Source of the DNA: Acinetobacter sp. | GTDB lineage: Bacteria > Pseudomonadota > Gammaproteobacteria > Pseudomonadales > Moraxellaceae | DNA length: 13,119 nt | Direction: 5' to 3' | Assembly: GCA_030152605.1 (NCBI GenBank) | Contig: JASLJB010000279.1 | Coordinates: 1 to 13,119, forward strand | Shown: positions 1-7,432 of the stretch, in pieces | Position numbering within the stretch: the first letter of the stretch is position 1 | Layout: each line of letters begins with the position of its first letter | The notes under the pieces: model-generated | What the model was told of the DNA's origin: nothing | The model's input: only the letters and a program-made list of their open reading frames with translations | Databases searched by the model: none | Translations under genes and position numbers: made by a program

Positions 1-78
1 TACGATATCACCGCCACATCCTGTGAGGAGTGCGGCAAGCGTTGACAAAGACAATACAGCTAAAATTGTTTGTCTCAT
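1..78 (-). CDS. Lipoprotein, N-terminal fragment (runs off the left edge)
   Basis: Only the first 26 codons are in the window. The reading starts at an ATG (complement of 76-78), preceded by a GAGG ribosome binding site (complement of 86-89) at a suitable distance. The visible protein has a short charged N-terminus (MRQ), a hydrophobic stretch and a lipobox LTGC, which places the modified cysteine at residue 21 and predicts cleavage and lipid anchoring by the Lgt/LspA pathway. After the cysteine come Gly-Gly-Asp, so an Asp at +2 (an inner-membrane retention signal in E. coli) is absent. Nothing further can be said about function because the mature protein lies outside the window. The signal peptide is seen directly; the lipoprotein call rests on the known lipobox pattern. 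Confidence 0.8.
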   Translation of the reverse strand, partial: MRQTILAVLSLSTLAALLTGCGGDIV

Positions 79-334
79 TTTACAACCTCGGTGAAGAGTC
101 CCATTCCCTAAATTTAATATGGGATAGCGATTTAAGTGCCATAAGATAATCATTTACTATCAAATAAATGAACCGTAATTGACACCGCTACGTTGTAAGG
201 CATTATGCCTTATATCGATAAACTTAGCTATATGTTGCGAGGCTTTAAATAACTGTATTAGATACTGATTTTTAGGGGTTTCATGCTTATGAATTATTAT
301 AATAATATAGTTAAATCAAGGTGCTATAAAGAAA
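79..334. other. AT-rich intergenic region with two small inverted repeats
   Basis: There is no plausible gene here. Two symmetric sites could be operators for the leftward lipoprotein gene: TCATTTA at 150-156 with TAAATGA at 165-171 (8-base spacer), and TAAGGCA at 196-202 with TGCCTTA at 206-212 (3-base spacer). Both lie upstream of the lipoprotein start on its coding strand. I cannot identify a strong -35/-10 pair, so a regulatory role is only inferred from position and symmetry. Confidence 0.4.
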
Positions 335-354
335 AGGGGTGAATTATCACCCCT
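335..354 (-). terminator. Intrinsic terminator after the RDD gene
   Basis: AGGGGTGA at 335-342 pairs perfectly with TCACCCCT at 347-354 around a 4-base loop. Read on the minus strand, the hairpin is followed directly by TTTTCTTT. It sits 16 bases past the stop codon of the 371-1192 gene, the expected place for its terminator. Confidence 0.85.
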
Positions 355-370
355 CTGTCTGATTTTTGAC

Positions 371-1192
371 TTATTGCTTCACAACTATAGTTTTTGCCAA
401 CTTATCGTGTAAAGTTTGGCGTTTAGCGTTTAGCGCAAATACACAATCAATCACGGTGGAGAACGGCATAAACAGCATATTTAAAATAATAAAAATCACG
501 CTTCGAATTAAAAATATACGCGTTAAACCAACAGGTTCAGGATTTTGTGCATCGATAATTTTGATTTTTAGAAAACGTTTGCCCACACTTTGACCGGTTT
601 TTGCCAGTAAAAATGCTTGTCCTGCCAACATCGCGATGATGTAAATAAACATGGTTTGCCAAGCTTCGGTAGGAATCAAGTGCATCAATTCTTGCTGCAC
701 TTGCATGGCTTGAGTCGAGGTGGTCGCGGCTTGCATTTTTTCTTGCAGGCTGCTGAGTGCGCCAAGCTGGTTTGGATCGATAAAAAATGCAGGGATAAAC
801 AACGCTGGAATCCACAGCGCTAAATCAATCAGTTTGGCGAAAAAGCGTGAGCCTAAAGAGGCCAGTTCTTGTTGTGCCGCGCCTTGTTTGTTCTGCTGTG
901 CTGAGGTATTCGGCCAAGTGCGGTTGCTGGCAGCAGTCGTGTTGGACGGCTGTTCATTGTTGCTCTGCGTCTGGGTCGGGTGAGATGCAAACGGCGCGGT
1001 TGTTGCTGAGCTATTCTCTGGGCTATAAACAAGTTTACCTTGTGTAAGTTCACCTAAAGCTTTCCACTCGCTCATACCTTGATGCCAGGCCAAATCTGTG
1101 AGTAATACTTGTTGGCTGGCCAGCATTTGGTTGATCTGCTCTAAGCTGTATGGACCTGCTTGTTGATTATTACGTGCCAAGTAAATTTGCAT
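371..1192 (-). CDS. GYF_2 + RDD domain inner-membrane protein
   Basis: The protein has 273 residues in three parts. Residues 1-50 match the GYF_2 type of domain seen at the N-terminus of many RDD proteins (IYLARNNQQAGPYS near the start, then W36, a Trp-Lys-Ala-Leu segment and Gly47). Residues 55-107 form a low-complexity Ser/Thr/Asn/Gln-rich linker. Residues 111-273 are an RDD domain: Arg116 and Asp123 in RFFAKLIDL, hydrophobic helices around 124-138, 180-197 and 228-250, a TGQSVGKRFLKIKI motif at 199-212, and the closing LHDKLAKTIVV. RDD proteins are poorly characterised membrane proteins; some have been linked to ion or solute transport, and none of that can be assigned here. The start is the ATG at 1192; its ribosome binding site is weak. 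It has its own terminator at 335-354 and appears to be a single-gene unit. Confidence 0.85.
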   Translation of the reverse strand: MQIYLARNNQQAGPYSLEQINQMLASQQVLLTDLAWHQGMSEWKALGELTQGKLVYSPENSSATTAPFASHPTQTQSNNEQPSNTTAASNRTWPNTSAQQNKQGAAQQELASLGSRFFAKLIDLALWIPALFIPAFFIDPNQLGALSSLQEKMQAATTSTQAMQVQQELMHLIPTEAWQTMFIYIIAMLAGQAFLLAKTGQSVGKRFLKIKIIDAQNPEPVGLTRIFLIRSVIFIILNMLFMPFSTVIDCVFALNAKRQTLHDKLAKTIVVKQ

Positions 1193-1430
1193 AAAACTTA
1201 AATCTCAAAAATGATATCTCAAAAAGGACAGCTGATTTAAAAACCAAATCGTTGAAAAACCGATGATGTAGCTTGCATAGGTTGTTGATTTTTAATAAGC
1301 ATCATGGCTGCAGACTCCAAGACTAACACATCTCGGTTTAGACTGATATTTAAGCCAATAATTTTTAACAGTCCCATCCTCTAGTGCTGATCATATTATC
1401 TTAAATGTCATATGGGAAGAATGTTGTCAT
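1193..1430. other. Intergenic region between ppsA and the RDD gene
   Basis: Apart from a doubtful small reading frame at 1237-1377 (minus), this stretch has no recognisable gene. It must hold the promoter for the leftward RDD gene because the ppsA terminator lies just to its right. A TAATAT-like hexamer is visible on the minus strand near 1395-1405, without a convincing -35 partner. Confidence 0.35.
1237..1377 (-). CDS. Doubtful small open frame of 46 residues
   Basis: An ATG (complement of 1375-1377) opens a 46-codon frame ending at TAA 1237-1239. The product (starts MGLLKIIGLNISL, ends VFQRFGF) has no signal peptide and is not recognised. AGAGG directly abuts the first ATG, which is too close to work as a normal ribosome binding site. 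An internal ATG-ATG pair (complement of 1300-1305) has a properly spaced GGAG (complement of 1315-1318, 9 bases away) and would give a 22-residue peptide. The frame ends 44 bases before the RDD start, so it could be a short upstream peptide on the RDD transcript. It may equally be chance. Confidence 0.2.
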   Translation of the reverse strand: MGLLKIIGLNISLNRDVLVLESAAMMLIKNQQPMQATSSVFQRFGF

Positions 1431-1461
1431 AAAAAAAGACCCAATTAATGGGTCTTTTTTT
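1431..1461. terminator. Bidirectional intrinsic terminator downstream of ppsA
   Basis: Seven A, then GACCC (1431-1442), pair perfectly with GGGTC followed by seven T (1450-1461) around a 7-base AT-rich loop. The structure has a U-tract on both strands. It lies 39 bases past the ppsA stop and is in the right place to end ppsA transcription on the minus strand. No plus-strand gene precedes it here, so activity in that direction may just be insulation. Confidence 0.9.
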
Positions 1462-1500
1462 CATTCAAAAATCGAAATCGATTGATTGACGAGGTTTGAA

Positions 1501-3879
1501 TTAAGATTGTTTAATTTTTTCTTCAGCCAAGAAGAACCATGTATCGAGTACTGAGTCTGGGTTCAGCGATACAGATTCGATGCCTTGTTCCATCAACCAT
1601 TTAGCAAGATCTGGGTGATCAGAAGGACCTTGTCCACAGATGCCGACATATTTGCCCGCTTTGCGGCAAGCATGAATTGCCATAGACAATAATGCTTTCA
1701 CAGCAGGGTCACGTTCATCAAACAAATGCGACACGATACCAGAGTCACGGTCAAGACCGAGTGTTAACTGAGTTAAGTCGTTTGAACCGATCGAGAAGCC
1801 ATCGAAGTGCTCAAGGAATTGTTCAGCCAACAATGCGTTGGTTGGTAATTCACACATCATGATCACTTTCAGACCGTTTTCACCACGTTTCAAACCATTT
1901 TGTGCCAACAGTTCAATCACGCGTTTTGCTTCTGCAACGGTACGAACAAATGGAATCATGATTTGAATGTTGGTCAGACCCATTTCGTCACGTGCTTTTT
2001 TCAAGGCACGGCATTCGAGCTCGAAGCAGTCACGGAAGTTGTCAGAAACGTAACGACTTGCGCCACGGAAACCGAGCATTGGGTTCTCTTCTTCTGGCTC
2101 GTATAACTTACCACCGATCAAGTTGGCATATTCGTTCGATTTGAAATCGGACATACGCACGATGACTGGCTTGTCAGCAAATGCAGCCGCAAGGGTAGAG
2201 ATCCCTTCAACCAATTTCTCAACATAGAACTCGATTGGAGACGCATAACCTGCAGTACGTGCCAACACAGCAGCACGTGTTTCGCGTGGCAAGCTGTCGA
2301 TGTTAAGTAAGGCTTTCGGATGCACACCAATCATACGGTTGATGATGAACTCAAGACGAGCTAGACCAATCCCTGCGTTTGGAATTTGCGCGAAGTCAAA
2401 TGCACGATCTGGGTTACCGACGTTCATCATGACTTTAAATGGTAGCGCAGGCATAGATTCGATCGAGTTACGTTGGATTTCGAAATCCAATGCACCTTCA
2501 TAGATGAAACCCGTGTCGCCTTCAGCACACGATACAGTGACTTCTTGACCATCAGTCAAGACTTCAGTCGCGTTACCACAACCCACGATCGCAGGCACAC
2601 CGAGTTCACGTGCAATGATCGCTGCGTGACATGTACGACCACCACGGTTGGTGACAATCGCTGCTGCACGTTTCATGACCGGTTCCCAGTCTGGATCGGT
2701 CATGTCAGAGACAAGCACGTCACCTGGTTGAACTTTGTCCATTTCTTTGATCGAAGTCACGATGCGAACTTTACCAGAACCAATGCGTTGACCGATTGAA
2801 CGACCTTCACAAACCACAGTTCCTTTTTGTTTTAACAAATAACGTTCCATGGTGCCGACGTTTTCACGGCTTTTAACCGTTTCAGGACGTGCCTGAACGA
2901 TGTAAATTTGACCGTCATCACCGTCTTTGGCCCACTCGATGTCCATCGGTGCTTGGTAATGTTCTTCAATGATTAACGCTTGACGTGCTAATTCTTGAAG
3001 TTCTTGGTCATTCAATGCAAATTGTTGACGGTCTACTTTGTCCACTTCAACGATTGAAACAGATTTAGCGGTTGAACCTTCTTCGCCATACACCATTTTT
3101 TGATGCTTAGAACCGAGGTTGCGTCTTAAGACTGCATGACGACCGTTACGAAGCAATGGTTTAGAGATATAGAATTCATCTGGATTCACGGCGCCTTGAA
3201 CAACCATTTCACCTAGACCATAAGATGCAGTAATAAATACCGCCTCACGGAAACCAGATTCGGTATCCAAGGTGAACATTACACCGGCTGCACCTGTTTC
3301 AGAGCGAACCATGCGCTGAATGCCGGCAGAAAGTGCAACACCTTCGTGTTCAAAGTTTTGATGTACGCGATAAGCAATCGCGCGATCGTTATATAAAGAT
3401 GCAAATACTTCTTTAATCGCGATCAGAACGTTGTCGATTCCGCGAATGTTTAAGTAGGTTTCTTGCTGACCCGCAAACGAGGCATCAGGTAGATCTTCGG
3501 CAGTTGCAGAAGAACGTACCGCCACCGCGATATCAGCATTACCTTTAGCGAGGTCTGTAAACGCAGCACGGACTTCTTGTTCAAAGTCCGCAGTCAGTGG
3601 AGTGTCAACAATCCATTGGCGAATTTTAGCACCTGTGACAGCCAAAGCGTTGACGTCATCTACGTTGAGTTGATTCAATTCAGCCTGAATTTTGGCATTT
3701 AAACCACTTTGTTCCAAGAATTCACGATACGCAGCCGCAGTAGTAGCAAAGCCACCTGGAACTGATACGCCAGCATTCGCTAAATGGCTGATCATTTCTC
3801 CAAGTGATGAGTTTTTGCCCCCTACGATTTCTACGTCGTGTTTCCCTAGTTTTTCCAGACCGATTACGCGTGCTTCCAA
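1501..3879 (-). CDS. ppsA: Phosphoenolpyruvate synthase (pyruvate, water dikinase)
   Basis: This cytoplasmic enzyme converts pyruvate + ATP + water to PEP + AMP + phosphate, the entry step of gluconeogenesis from three-carbon compounds and organic acids. The 792-residue length is that of the bacterial PpsA family. Domains in order: an ATP-grasp, PPDK N-terminal-like nucleotide-binding domain at about 15-340 (VGGKNSSLGEM at 19-29, VRSSATAEDLPDASFAGQQ at 121-139); the swivelling phosphohistidine domain at about 365-450, with catalytic His418 in GGRTCHAAIIARE; and a PEP/pyruvate-binding barrel at about 480-792 with IGSNDLTQLTLG at 697-708 and the catalytic Cys748 in GICGQGPSD. Thr416, two residues before the histidine, is the family's regulatory phosphorylation site. 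The start codon is TTG (complement of 3877-3879), with GGAG 8 bases upstream. The frame upstream holds a stop and no ATG or GTG, and the next in-frame Met (29) would cut into the ATP domain. It is divergent from its regulator at 4035. Confidence 0.97.
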   Translation of the reverse strand: MEARVIGLEKLGKHDVEIVGGKNSSLGEMISHLANAGVSVPGGFATTAAAYREFLEQSGLNAKIQAELNQLNVDDVNALAVTGAKIRQWIVDTPLTADFEQEVRAAFTDLAKGNADIAVAVRSSATAEDLPDASFAGQQETYLNIRGIDNVLIAIKEVFASLYNDRAIAYRVHQNFEHEGVALSAGIQRMVRSETGAAGVMFTLDTESGFREAVFITASYGLGEMVVQGAVNPDEFYISKPLLRNGRHAVLRRNLGSKHQKMVYGEEGSTAKSVSIVEVDKVDRQQFALNDQELQELARQALIIEEHYQAPMDIEWAKDGDDGQIYIVQARPETVKSRENVGTMERYLLKQKGTVVCEGRSIGQRIGSGKVRIVTSIKEMDKVQPGDVLVSDMTDPDWEPVMKRAAAIVTNRGGRTCHAAIIARELGVPAIVGCGNATEVLTDGQEVTVSCAEGDTGFIYEGALDFEIQRNSIESMPALPFKVMMNVGNPDRAFDFAQIPNAGIGLARLEFIINRMIGVHPKALLNIDSLPRETRAAVLARTAGYASPIEFYVEKLVEGISTLAAAFADKPVIVRMSDFKSNEYANLIGGKLYEPEEENPMLGFRGASRYVSDNFRDCFELECRALKKARDEMGLTNIQIMIPFVRTVAEAKRVIELLAQNGLKRGENGLKVIMMCELPTNALLAEQFLEHFDGFSIGSNDLTQLTLGLDRDSGIVSHLFDERDPAVKALLSMAIHACRKAGKYVGICGQGPSDHPDLAKWLMEQGIESVSLNPDSVLDTWFFLAEEKIKQS

Positions 3880-4034
3880 AGTTGTTACTCCACTTTTGCA
3901 GTATTAATCAATATCTTGGCAAGAAAATATAACCAAGAAACTTAGCGTTTCTATATTACTAAGCGACAGTCATGTAAGATGAGTTTACTATAAAGATTAT
4001 AGAGCGCTAAGACAAATGTTTGAGGAGAAAATTA
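3880..4034. promoter_or_regulatory. Shared divergent regulatory region of ppsA and ppsR
   Basis: The 155-base spacer must carry the promoters of both genes. For ppsA (minus strand) a weak candidate is TTGGTT, 17 bases, TATTGA. For ppsR a TATAAA hexamer at 3989-3994 could be a -10, but there is no recognisable -35. Inverted repeats are visible: TCTTGG 3914-3919 with CCAAGA 3933-3938; AGAAA 3936-3940 with TTTCT 3948-3952; and CTTAGCG 3941-3947, which is perfectly complementary to CGCTAAG 4005-4011. These are candidate operators. The ppsA ribosome binding site GGAG is the complement of 3888-3891, and the ppsR site AGGAG is at 4023-4027. Confidence 0.6.
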
Positions 4035-4871
4035 ATGTCAGAAAGTAAACAAATAAAGCGAAGTGTATTTTTTATTTCTGATGGAACTGCAATTACTGCA
4101 GAAACTTTAGGCCACTCACTTTTGGCGCAATTTCCGAATGTAGACTTTGATATACATATTATTCCCTATATCACGACTGAAGAAGCGGCCATGGAAGTGG
4201 TGGCTGAAATTAATCGTTGTTCGGATAAAGATGGGCAAATGCCACTGGTGTTTGATACTTTAGTCGACCCCTACGTCCGAGACATCATTAATACAGCACA
4301 TGCTGTAAATTTAGACGTATTTGAGGGCATGATTAGTAAGTTATCTGATGTATTAGATACACAGCCTACGACTTTAGTCGGACAAACGCATGCAGTAACT
4401 GACTCTGAATATTATAAAGCGCGCATTGATGCTGTGCATTTTGCACTCGATAATGATGATGGCGCATTAACTCGTCATTATGATAAAGCCGATTTAATAT
4501 TAATTGGGGTATCTCGTTCGGGTAAAACACCGACCTCTATTTATTTATCTTTGCAGTTTGGAATACGTGTTGCGAACTATCCATTAACTGAAGAAGATTT
4601 GGATGATAATCGTCTGCCTGCTGTGCTTAAACCACATAAAAATAAATTATTCGGTTTAATGATTGATGCAGAGCGTTTGGTTGCTATTCGTACAGAGCGT
4701 AAAGCAAATAGCCGTTATGCCAGTTTTAGCCAATGCCAAATGGAATTACGTGCAGTTGAAGGAATTTATATTTCAGAGGGGATTAAGTTTTTAAATGTCT
4801 CTGAAATGTCGATCGAAGAAATCTCAACCCGTGTCCTACAAATGACCGGTTTAAAACGCCGTATTGGCTAA
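4035..4871 (+). CDS. ppsR: PEP synthase regulatory protein (kinase / pyrophosphorylase)
   Basis: This is the bifunctional DUF299-family regulator of PEP synthase. Characterised members use ADP to phosphorylate, and phosphate to dephosphorylate, the threonine next to the catalytic histidine of PpsA, and so switch PEP synthesis off and on. From the ATG at 4035 the protein has 278 residues, close to the E. coli length of 277. Two hallmarks are visible: the N-terminal SDGTAITAETLG and the P-loop-like GVSRSGKT at residues 158-165, followed by TPTSIYLS. The ATG is chosen because AGGAG (4023-4027) lies 7 bases upstream; a TTG at 4020 would overlap that ribosome binding site. It is transcribed divergently from its substrate gene ppsA. 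The substrate residues (T416 and H418) are intact there, so the pair should be functional. Confidence in the family is very high; the activity is inferred from the family. Confidence 0.96.
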   Translation: MSESKQIKRSVFFISDGTAITAETLGHSLLAQFPNVDFDIHIIPYITTEEAAMEVVAEINRCSDKDGQMPLVFDTLVDPYVRDIINTAHAVNLDVFEGMISKLSDVLDTQPTTLVGQTHAVTDSEYYKARIDAVHFALDNDDGALTRHYDKADLILIGVSRSGKTPTSIYLSLQFGIRVANYPLTEEDLDDNRLPAVLKPHKNKLFGLMIDAERLVAIRTERKANSRYASFSQCQMELRAVEGIYISEGIKFLNVSEMSIEEISTRVLQMTGLKRRIG

Positions 4872-4872
4872 T

Positions 4873-4975
4873 AAGCAGCATGGGTTAATACGCGGTATTG
4901 ATTAAAATGCGCATGCTTATTTTGAAATTGCTGAAAGTTTTGAAGATGCTCAATCGAGGTGAGTTGCCTCGATTG
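4873..4975 (+). other. Hairpins between ppsR and the exported-protein gene
   Basis: Just past the ppsR stop, AAGCA (4873-4877) can pair with TGCTT (4914-4918), enclosing AATAC/GTATT (4887-4891 with 4895-4899), followed by ATTTTG. This could be a weak terminator. Further on, CAATCGAGG (4951-4959) pairs perfectly with CCTCGATTG (4967-4975) around a 7-base loop, but no T-run follows. The second hairpin is stable and lies 63 bases before the next start, so it may be part of that gene's leader. Confidence 0.4.
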
Positions 4976-5037
4976 AAGCGAAATTTGCTTGAATCTGGAT
5001 GCCAAAGGCTGGATTTAACCGTAAATTGGGAGACGCG

Positions 5038-5814
5038 ATGAAAATGCAATGGGTCCTGATAGGACTGGGTCTGAGTAGTCATATGCCAGTGCATGCAGAA
5101 ACACTGGCGCAGTTTGAGCAGAATTTGATCCGAAAATATGATCAATCAGCACTCAGCGGCGGGCGTATTGAGGCGGATCAATATAATCAGCAGATTGCAC
5201 AAGCAGTGTCTCAGAAACTTAAATCTGATCCCAAAAGTTTTGATTATGCATTTAAGCAATTAACGGATCGAGATCTGTTGCGGGTACATTATAGTCCTGA
5301 CCGTAAACTCAAGGTGTATACCTTAGATGTGTCTTCCGGGGGCAGCATGCGATTTTTTGAAAATTTGCTGCAATACCGTCAAGGGACACAAGTGAAAACC
5401 CAAACGCTAGATGATCGTGAGTTGATCAAGTCGATCCAGCAAACCGATTTGGCGGAGAGCACCACTTATATGTTACTTGATCATGGGATCTGGAGCAGTT
5501 GCGAGGGGAGTATTCGTATTGCAGCTTATCAATTCAATCGTAATGGTTTAGCGCAGACAGCGGTGTTCCAAAGTCGACGCAAAAGTTTAAGTCAAATTGA
5601 AGTGCCATATCGTTGTAGTGCATTCCCCGATAACAGTCCCTATGCATCGGACTATAGCATCATCGCGGAAGGTATGATTCAACCGGCGAAAAATCTGCAA
5701 CATATTGATATCCGCTTGATGAATAAAGCCTTGGCGCCACAAGAAAAATTTTTACGCTATCAAAAGCAAGGCGCCGTTTATCAGTATATCGGTGTGGTTA
5801 ATGCTGAGACTTAA
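5038..5814 (+). CDS. Exported protein of unknown function
   Basis: I do not recognise this family with confidence. The 258-residue product starts at the ATG 5038, preceded by GGGAG (5028-5032) at 5 bases; an earlier ATG at 4999 lacks a ribosome binding site and would hide the signal peptide. Residues 1-20 form a Sec signal peptide with a hydrophobic core (WVLIGLGL) and a V-H-A cleavage site before Glu21. The mature part is soluble, with no further membrane helix, and should be periplasmic. It contains an RVHYSPDRKLKVYTLDVSSG segment followed by GSMRFFENLLQY, and later two cysteines (in WSSCEGS and VPYRCSAF) that could form a disulfide. It stands alone on the plus strand between ppsR and a leftward porin gene. 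A perfect 9-bp hairpin (5803-5826) spans its stop codon. Confidence 0.85.
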   Translation: MKMQWVLIGLGLSSHMPVHAETLAQFEQNLIRKYDQSALSGGRIEADQYNQQIAQAVSQKLKSDPKSFDYAFKQLTDRDLLRVHYSPDRKLKVYTLDVSSGGSMRFFENLLQYRQGTQVKTQTLDDRELIKSIQQTDLAESTTYMLLDHGIWSSCEGSIRIAAYQFNRNGLAQTAVFQSRRKSLSQIEVPYRCSAFPDNSPYASDYSIIAEGMIQPAKNLQHIDIRLMNKALAPQEKFLRYQKQGAVYQYIGVVNAET

Positions 5815-5826
5815 ATCAGTCTCAGC
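5803..5826 (+). other. Hairpin spanning the stop codon of the exported-protein gene
   Basis: GCTGAGACT (5803-5811) pairs perfectly with AGTCTCAGC (5818-5826) around a 6-base loop that contains the TAA stop (5812-5814). No T-tract follows on the plus strand, so it is not a classical terminator. It may act as a 3' stabilising structure or a weak terminator between two convergent genes. Confidence 0.5.
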
Positions 5827-5891
5827 AAATCGTGGCTTGTGTTAGAACGATTAAAAAAGCAGTTGAACAGCTAAACCAGCAGCTTAAGAAG

Positions 5892-7040
5892 CTAAAAACT
5901 TAAAAACATCGTCACCCAGGTTGAGTCTTGTTCATCATGATTAGAGTTTGAGGCAAAGGTATGCTCGGTCATGATTTTGAGTTTTTTATTAATTTCAGTA
6001 TTAAAGCCAATATATTGATGGTTGCTACGGAAGTTTTGCTCAGACTTGAGCTGTAGTGTATCCACGGCAACATAGGGCTGAATACTTTTGAGATAGGGCA
6101 GATCCAACTTAAAGGTATAACCGGCAAAAGCTTCGAGGCCATACCCATCACCCGCAAAAAAATGATCCGCGCTTTTATATTTCATTGCAGGGACAAAGTC
6201 ATGGTAATAACTGGCTGTAGTCACCAGATACCAGTCGTTGGGTTTAAAGGTGATGGCTGAGCCGACGACATTTTGTTGATAGTCATGGATATGGTTGGGA
6301 TCTTGCTGCAAGGTGACATCGGCTTTGGTGGTGCTCGCCGCCAAGCTGTAGGTTAAGTCTGCTGTGGCGGCATAATCCAAGCCTAGGCCGCCGCCATTTC
6401 TGCGTTTATATTCATATTTCCCTCCAGTGGGAATGGCTTTTTCTGAGAACAGATAATTGGCGTAAATTTTAAATTTATCGATTTCTTTGGTGTACATCAA
6501 ACTGTTCTTGGCGCGATTGGCGCCATCATAATTCCCATTTACCCCTGTGGTGGTGGCACTCACTAAAGCGTCGTTATCCCAGACATCACTTTTGCTGCCG
6601 ATGACAGAATAATACAGACCAAACTGTTGACCATAACTCAGGGTGCCATAACGTTTGTTGGCAATACTGATATAGGCCTGACGACGTTGGTTGGATTTGG
6701 CTGCAGGGTCAAAGTGTCCATTCATGCCGAGCAGTTTCGGTACATTGAGTCCATGTTCATAATAGCCTTTGAGTTCAGTTTCTGGACTCAGGGCATACTT
6801 GGCGGTGAGGCGCACCCGACTGGCACCATCATGACCATTTTTATAATAACTTGGCTCTGGTCCGACGTTGTGAACCCATTGTGGTCGTAATTGGCCGCCA
6901 AATTCCAAGCTCAAAGGCGCAAGACTGGGTGAGTCAAATTGGTTTTTGGAGATCAAATCGAATTCTGCATGGCTGAGATGGCTTTGGGTAAATAATATAA
7001 GGGTCGGGATATATTTTAAGAGTTTAAGATCGCGATTCAT
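5892..7040 (-). CDS. Outer-membrane porin
   Basis: The 382-residue product has a signal peptide with cleavage after S-H-A at residue 25 (before EFDL). The rest is a beta-barrel pattern: alternating aromatic and polar strands, Gly/Asn/Asp-rich loops, and the obligatory C-terminal phenylalanine (TMFLSF) that marks outer-membrane barrels for BAM assembly. Segments such as SRVRLTAKYALS, YISIANKRYGTLSYGQQFGLYYS and IYANYLFSEKA resemble the general Gram-negative porin family (Porin_4/OmpC-like) rather than OprD or the coiled-coil DcaP type. It is expected to form a diffusion channel; substrate preference cannot be read from sequence. The start ATG (complement of 7038-7040) has AGGA 6 bases upstream. 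A long 5' leader region with repeats suggests regulated expression. No strong terminator follows; weak AGCTT/AAGCT pairing overlaps the stop. Confidence 0.88.
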   Translation of the reverse strand: MNRDLKLLKYIPTLILFTQSHLSHAEFDLISKNQFDSPSLAPLSLEFGGQLRPQWVHNVGPEPSYYKNGHDGASRVRLTAKYALSPETELKGYYEHGLNVPKLLGMNGHFDPAAKSNQRRQAYISIANKRYGTLSYGQQFGLYYSVIGSKSDVWDNDALVSATTTGVNGNYDGANRAKNSLMYTKEIDKFKIYANYLFSEKAIPTGGKYEYKRRNGGGLGLDYAATADLTYSLAASTTKADVTLQQDPNHIHDYQQNVVGSAITFKPNDWYLVTTASYYHDFVPAMKYKSADHFFAGDGYGLEAFAGYTFKLDLPYLKSIQPYVAVDTLQLKSEQNFRSNHQYIGFNTEINKKLKIMTEHTFASNSNHDEQDSTWVTMFLSF

Positions 7041-7432
7041 GGTTCATCCTGAGTGGTGAATTTAGATTTATTTAGTTGTTATTGCATTCAGCGTCTGCGA
7101 TCGGGCGCTTGGGTTTTATGTCGGTCGAAGTGATCTATTTTTTTAGATACGCTGAATTATATTTATGTCGTTTTAAAACCATTGTGGTGGGTTAAAACCA
7201 CTCTGTTTTAGTTATATATACACCATGCAGATGGCTTTGCAAAGCACTGCCTTGAAGATCAGTTTGGGCATGTTATGTAATGCAAAATTAAAGCTGGAAA
7301 TAGGGCTTGCTGCTCATGCGGCGAAGCTGCAAGCCGACGATATATCTAGTTGCTGTTGTTGGTCTTGGATTCGATATCAGTGTTTTATAAGGCAGATTAA
7401 AAAATCCGGTGATCTGCGTAATAGGATGTCAA
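7041..7432. promoter_or_regulatory. Porin leader and promoter region, with no gene seen
   Basis: On the minus strand a perfect TATAAT lies at 7156-7161 without a good -35. Upstream of it are two direct repeats (TTAAAACCA on the plus strand at 7173-7181 and 7192-7200, period 19), placed where an activator could compensate for the missing -35. A second candidate further upstream on the same strand is TTTGCA, 17 bases, TATATA. ATTCAGCGT (7086-7094) is an exact inverted match to ACGCTGAAT (7149-7157). Between about 7225 and 7432, just past azlD, I see no gene. A GCAGAT/ATCTGC pair near 7392-7417 could be a weak azlD terminator. Confidence 0.5.

Noticed and set aside
2473..2799. Long plus-strand open frame inside ppsA
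   Set aside because: It is antisense to conserved ppsA coding sequence, and its His/Thr/Cys-rich composition is typical of a shadow frame.
4020..4034. Upstream TTG as the ppsR start
   Set aside because: The TTG overlaps the AGGAG that serves the ATG at 4035, and the resulting five extra residues are not part of the family.
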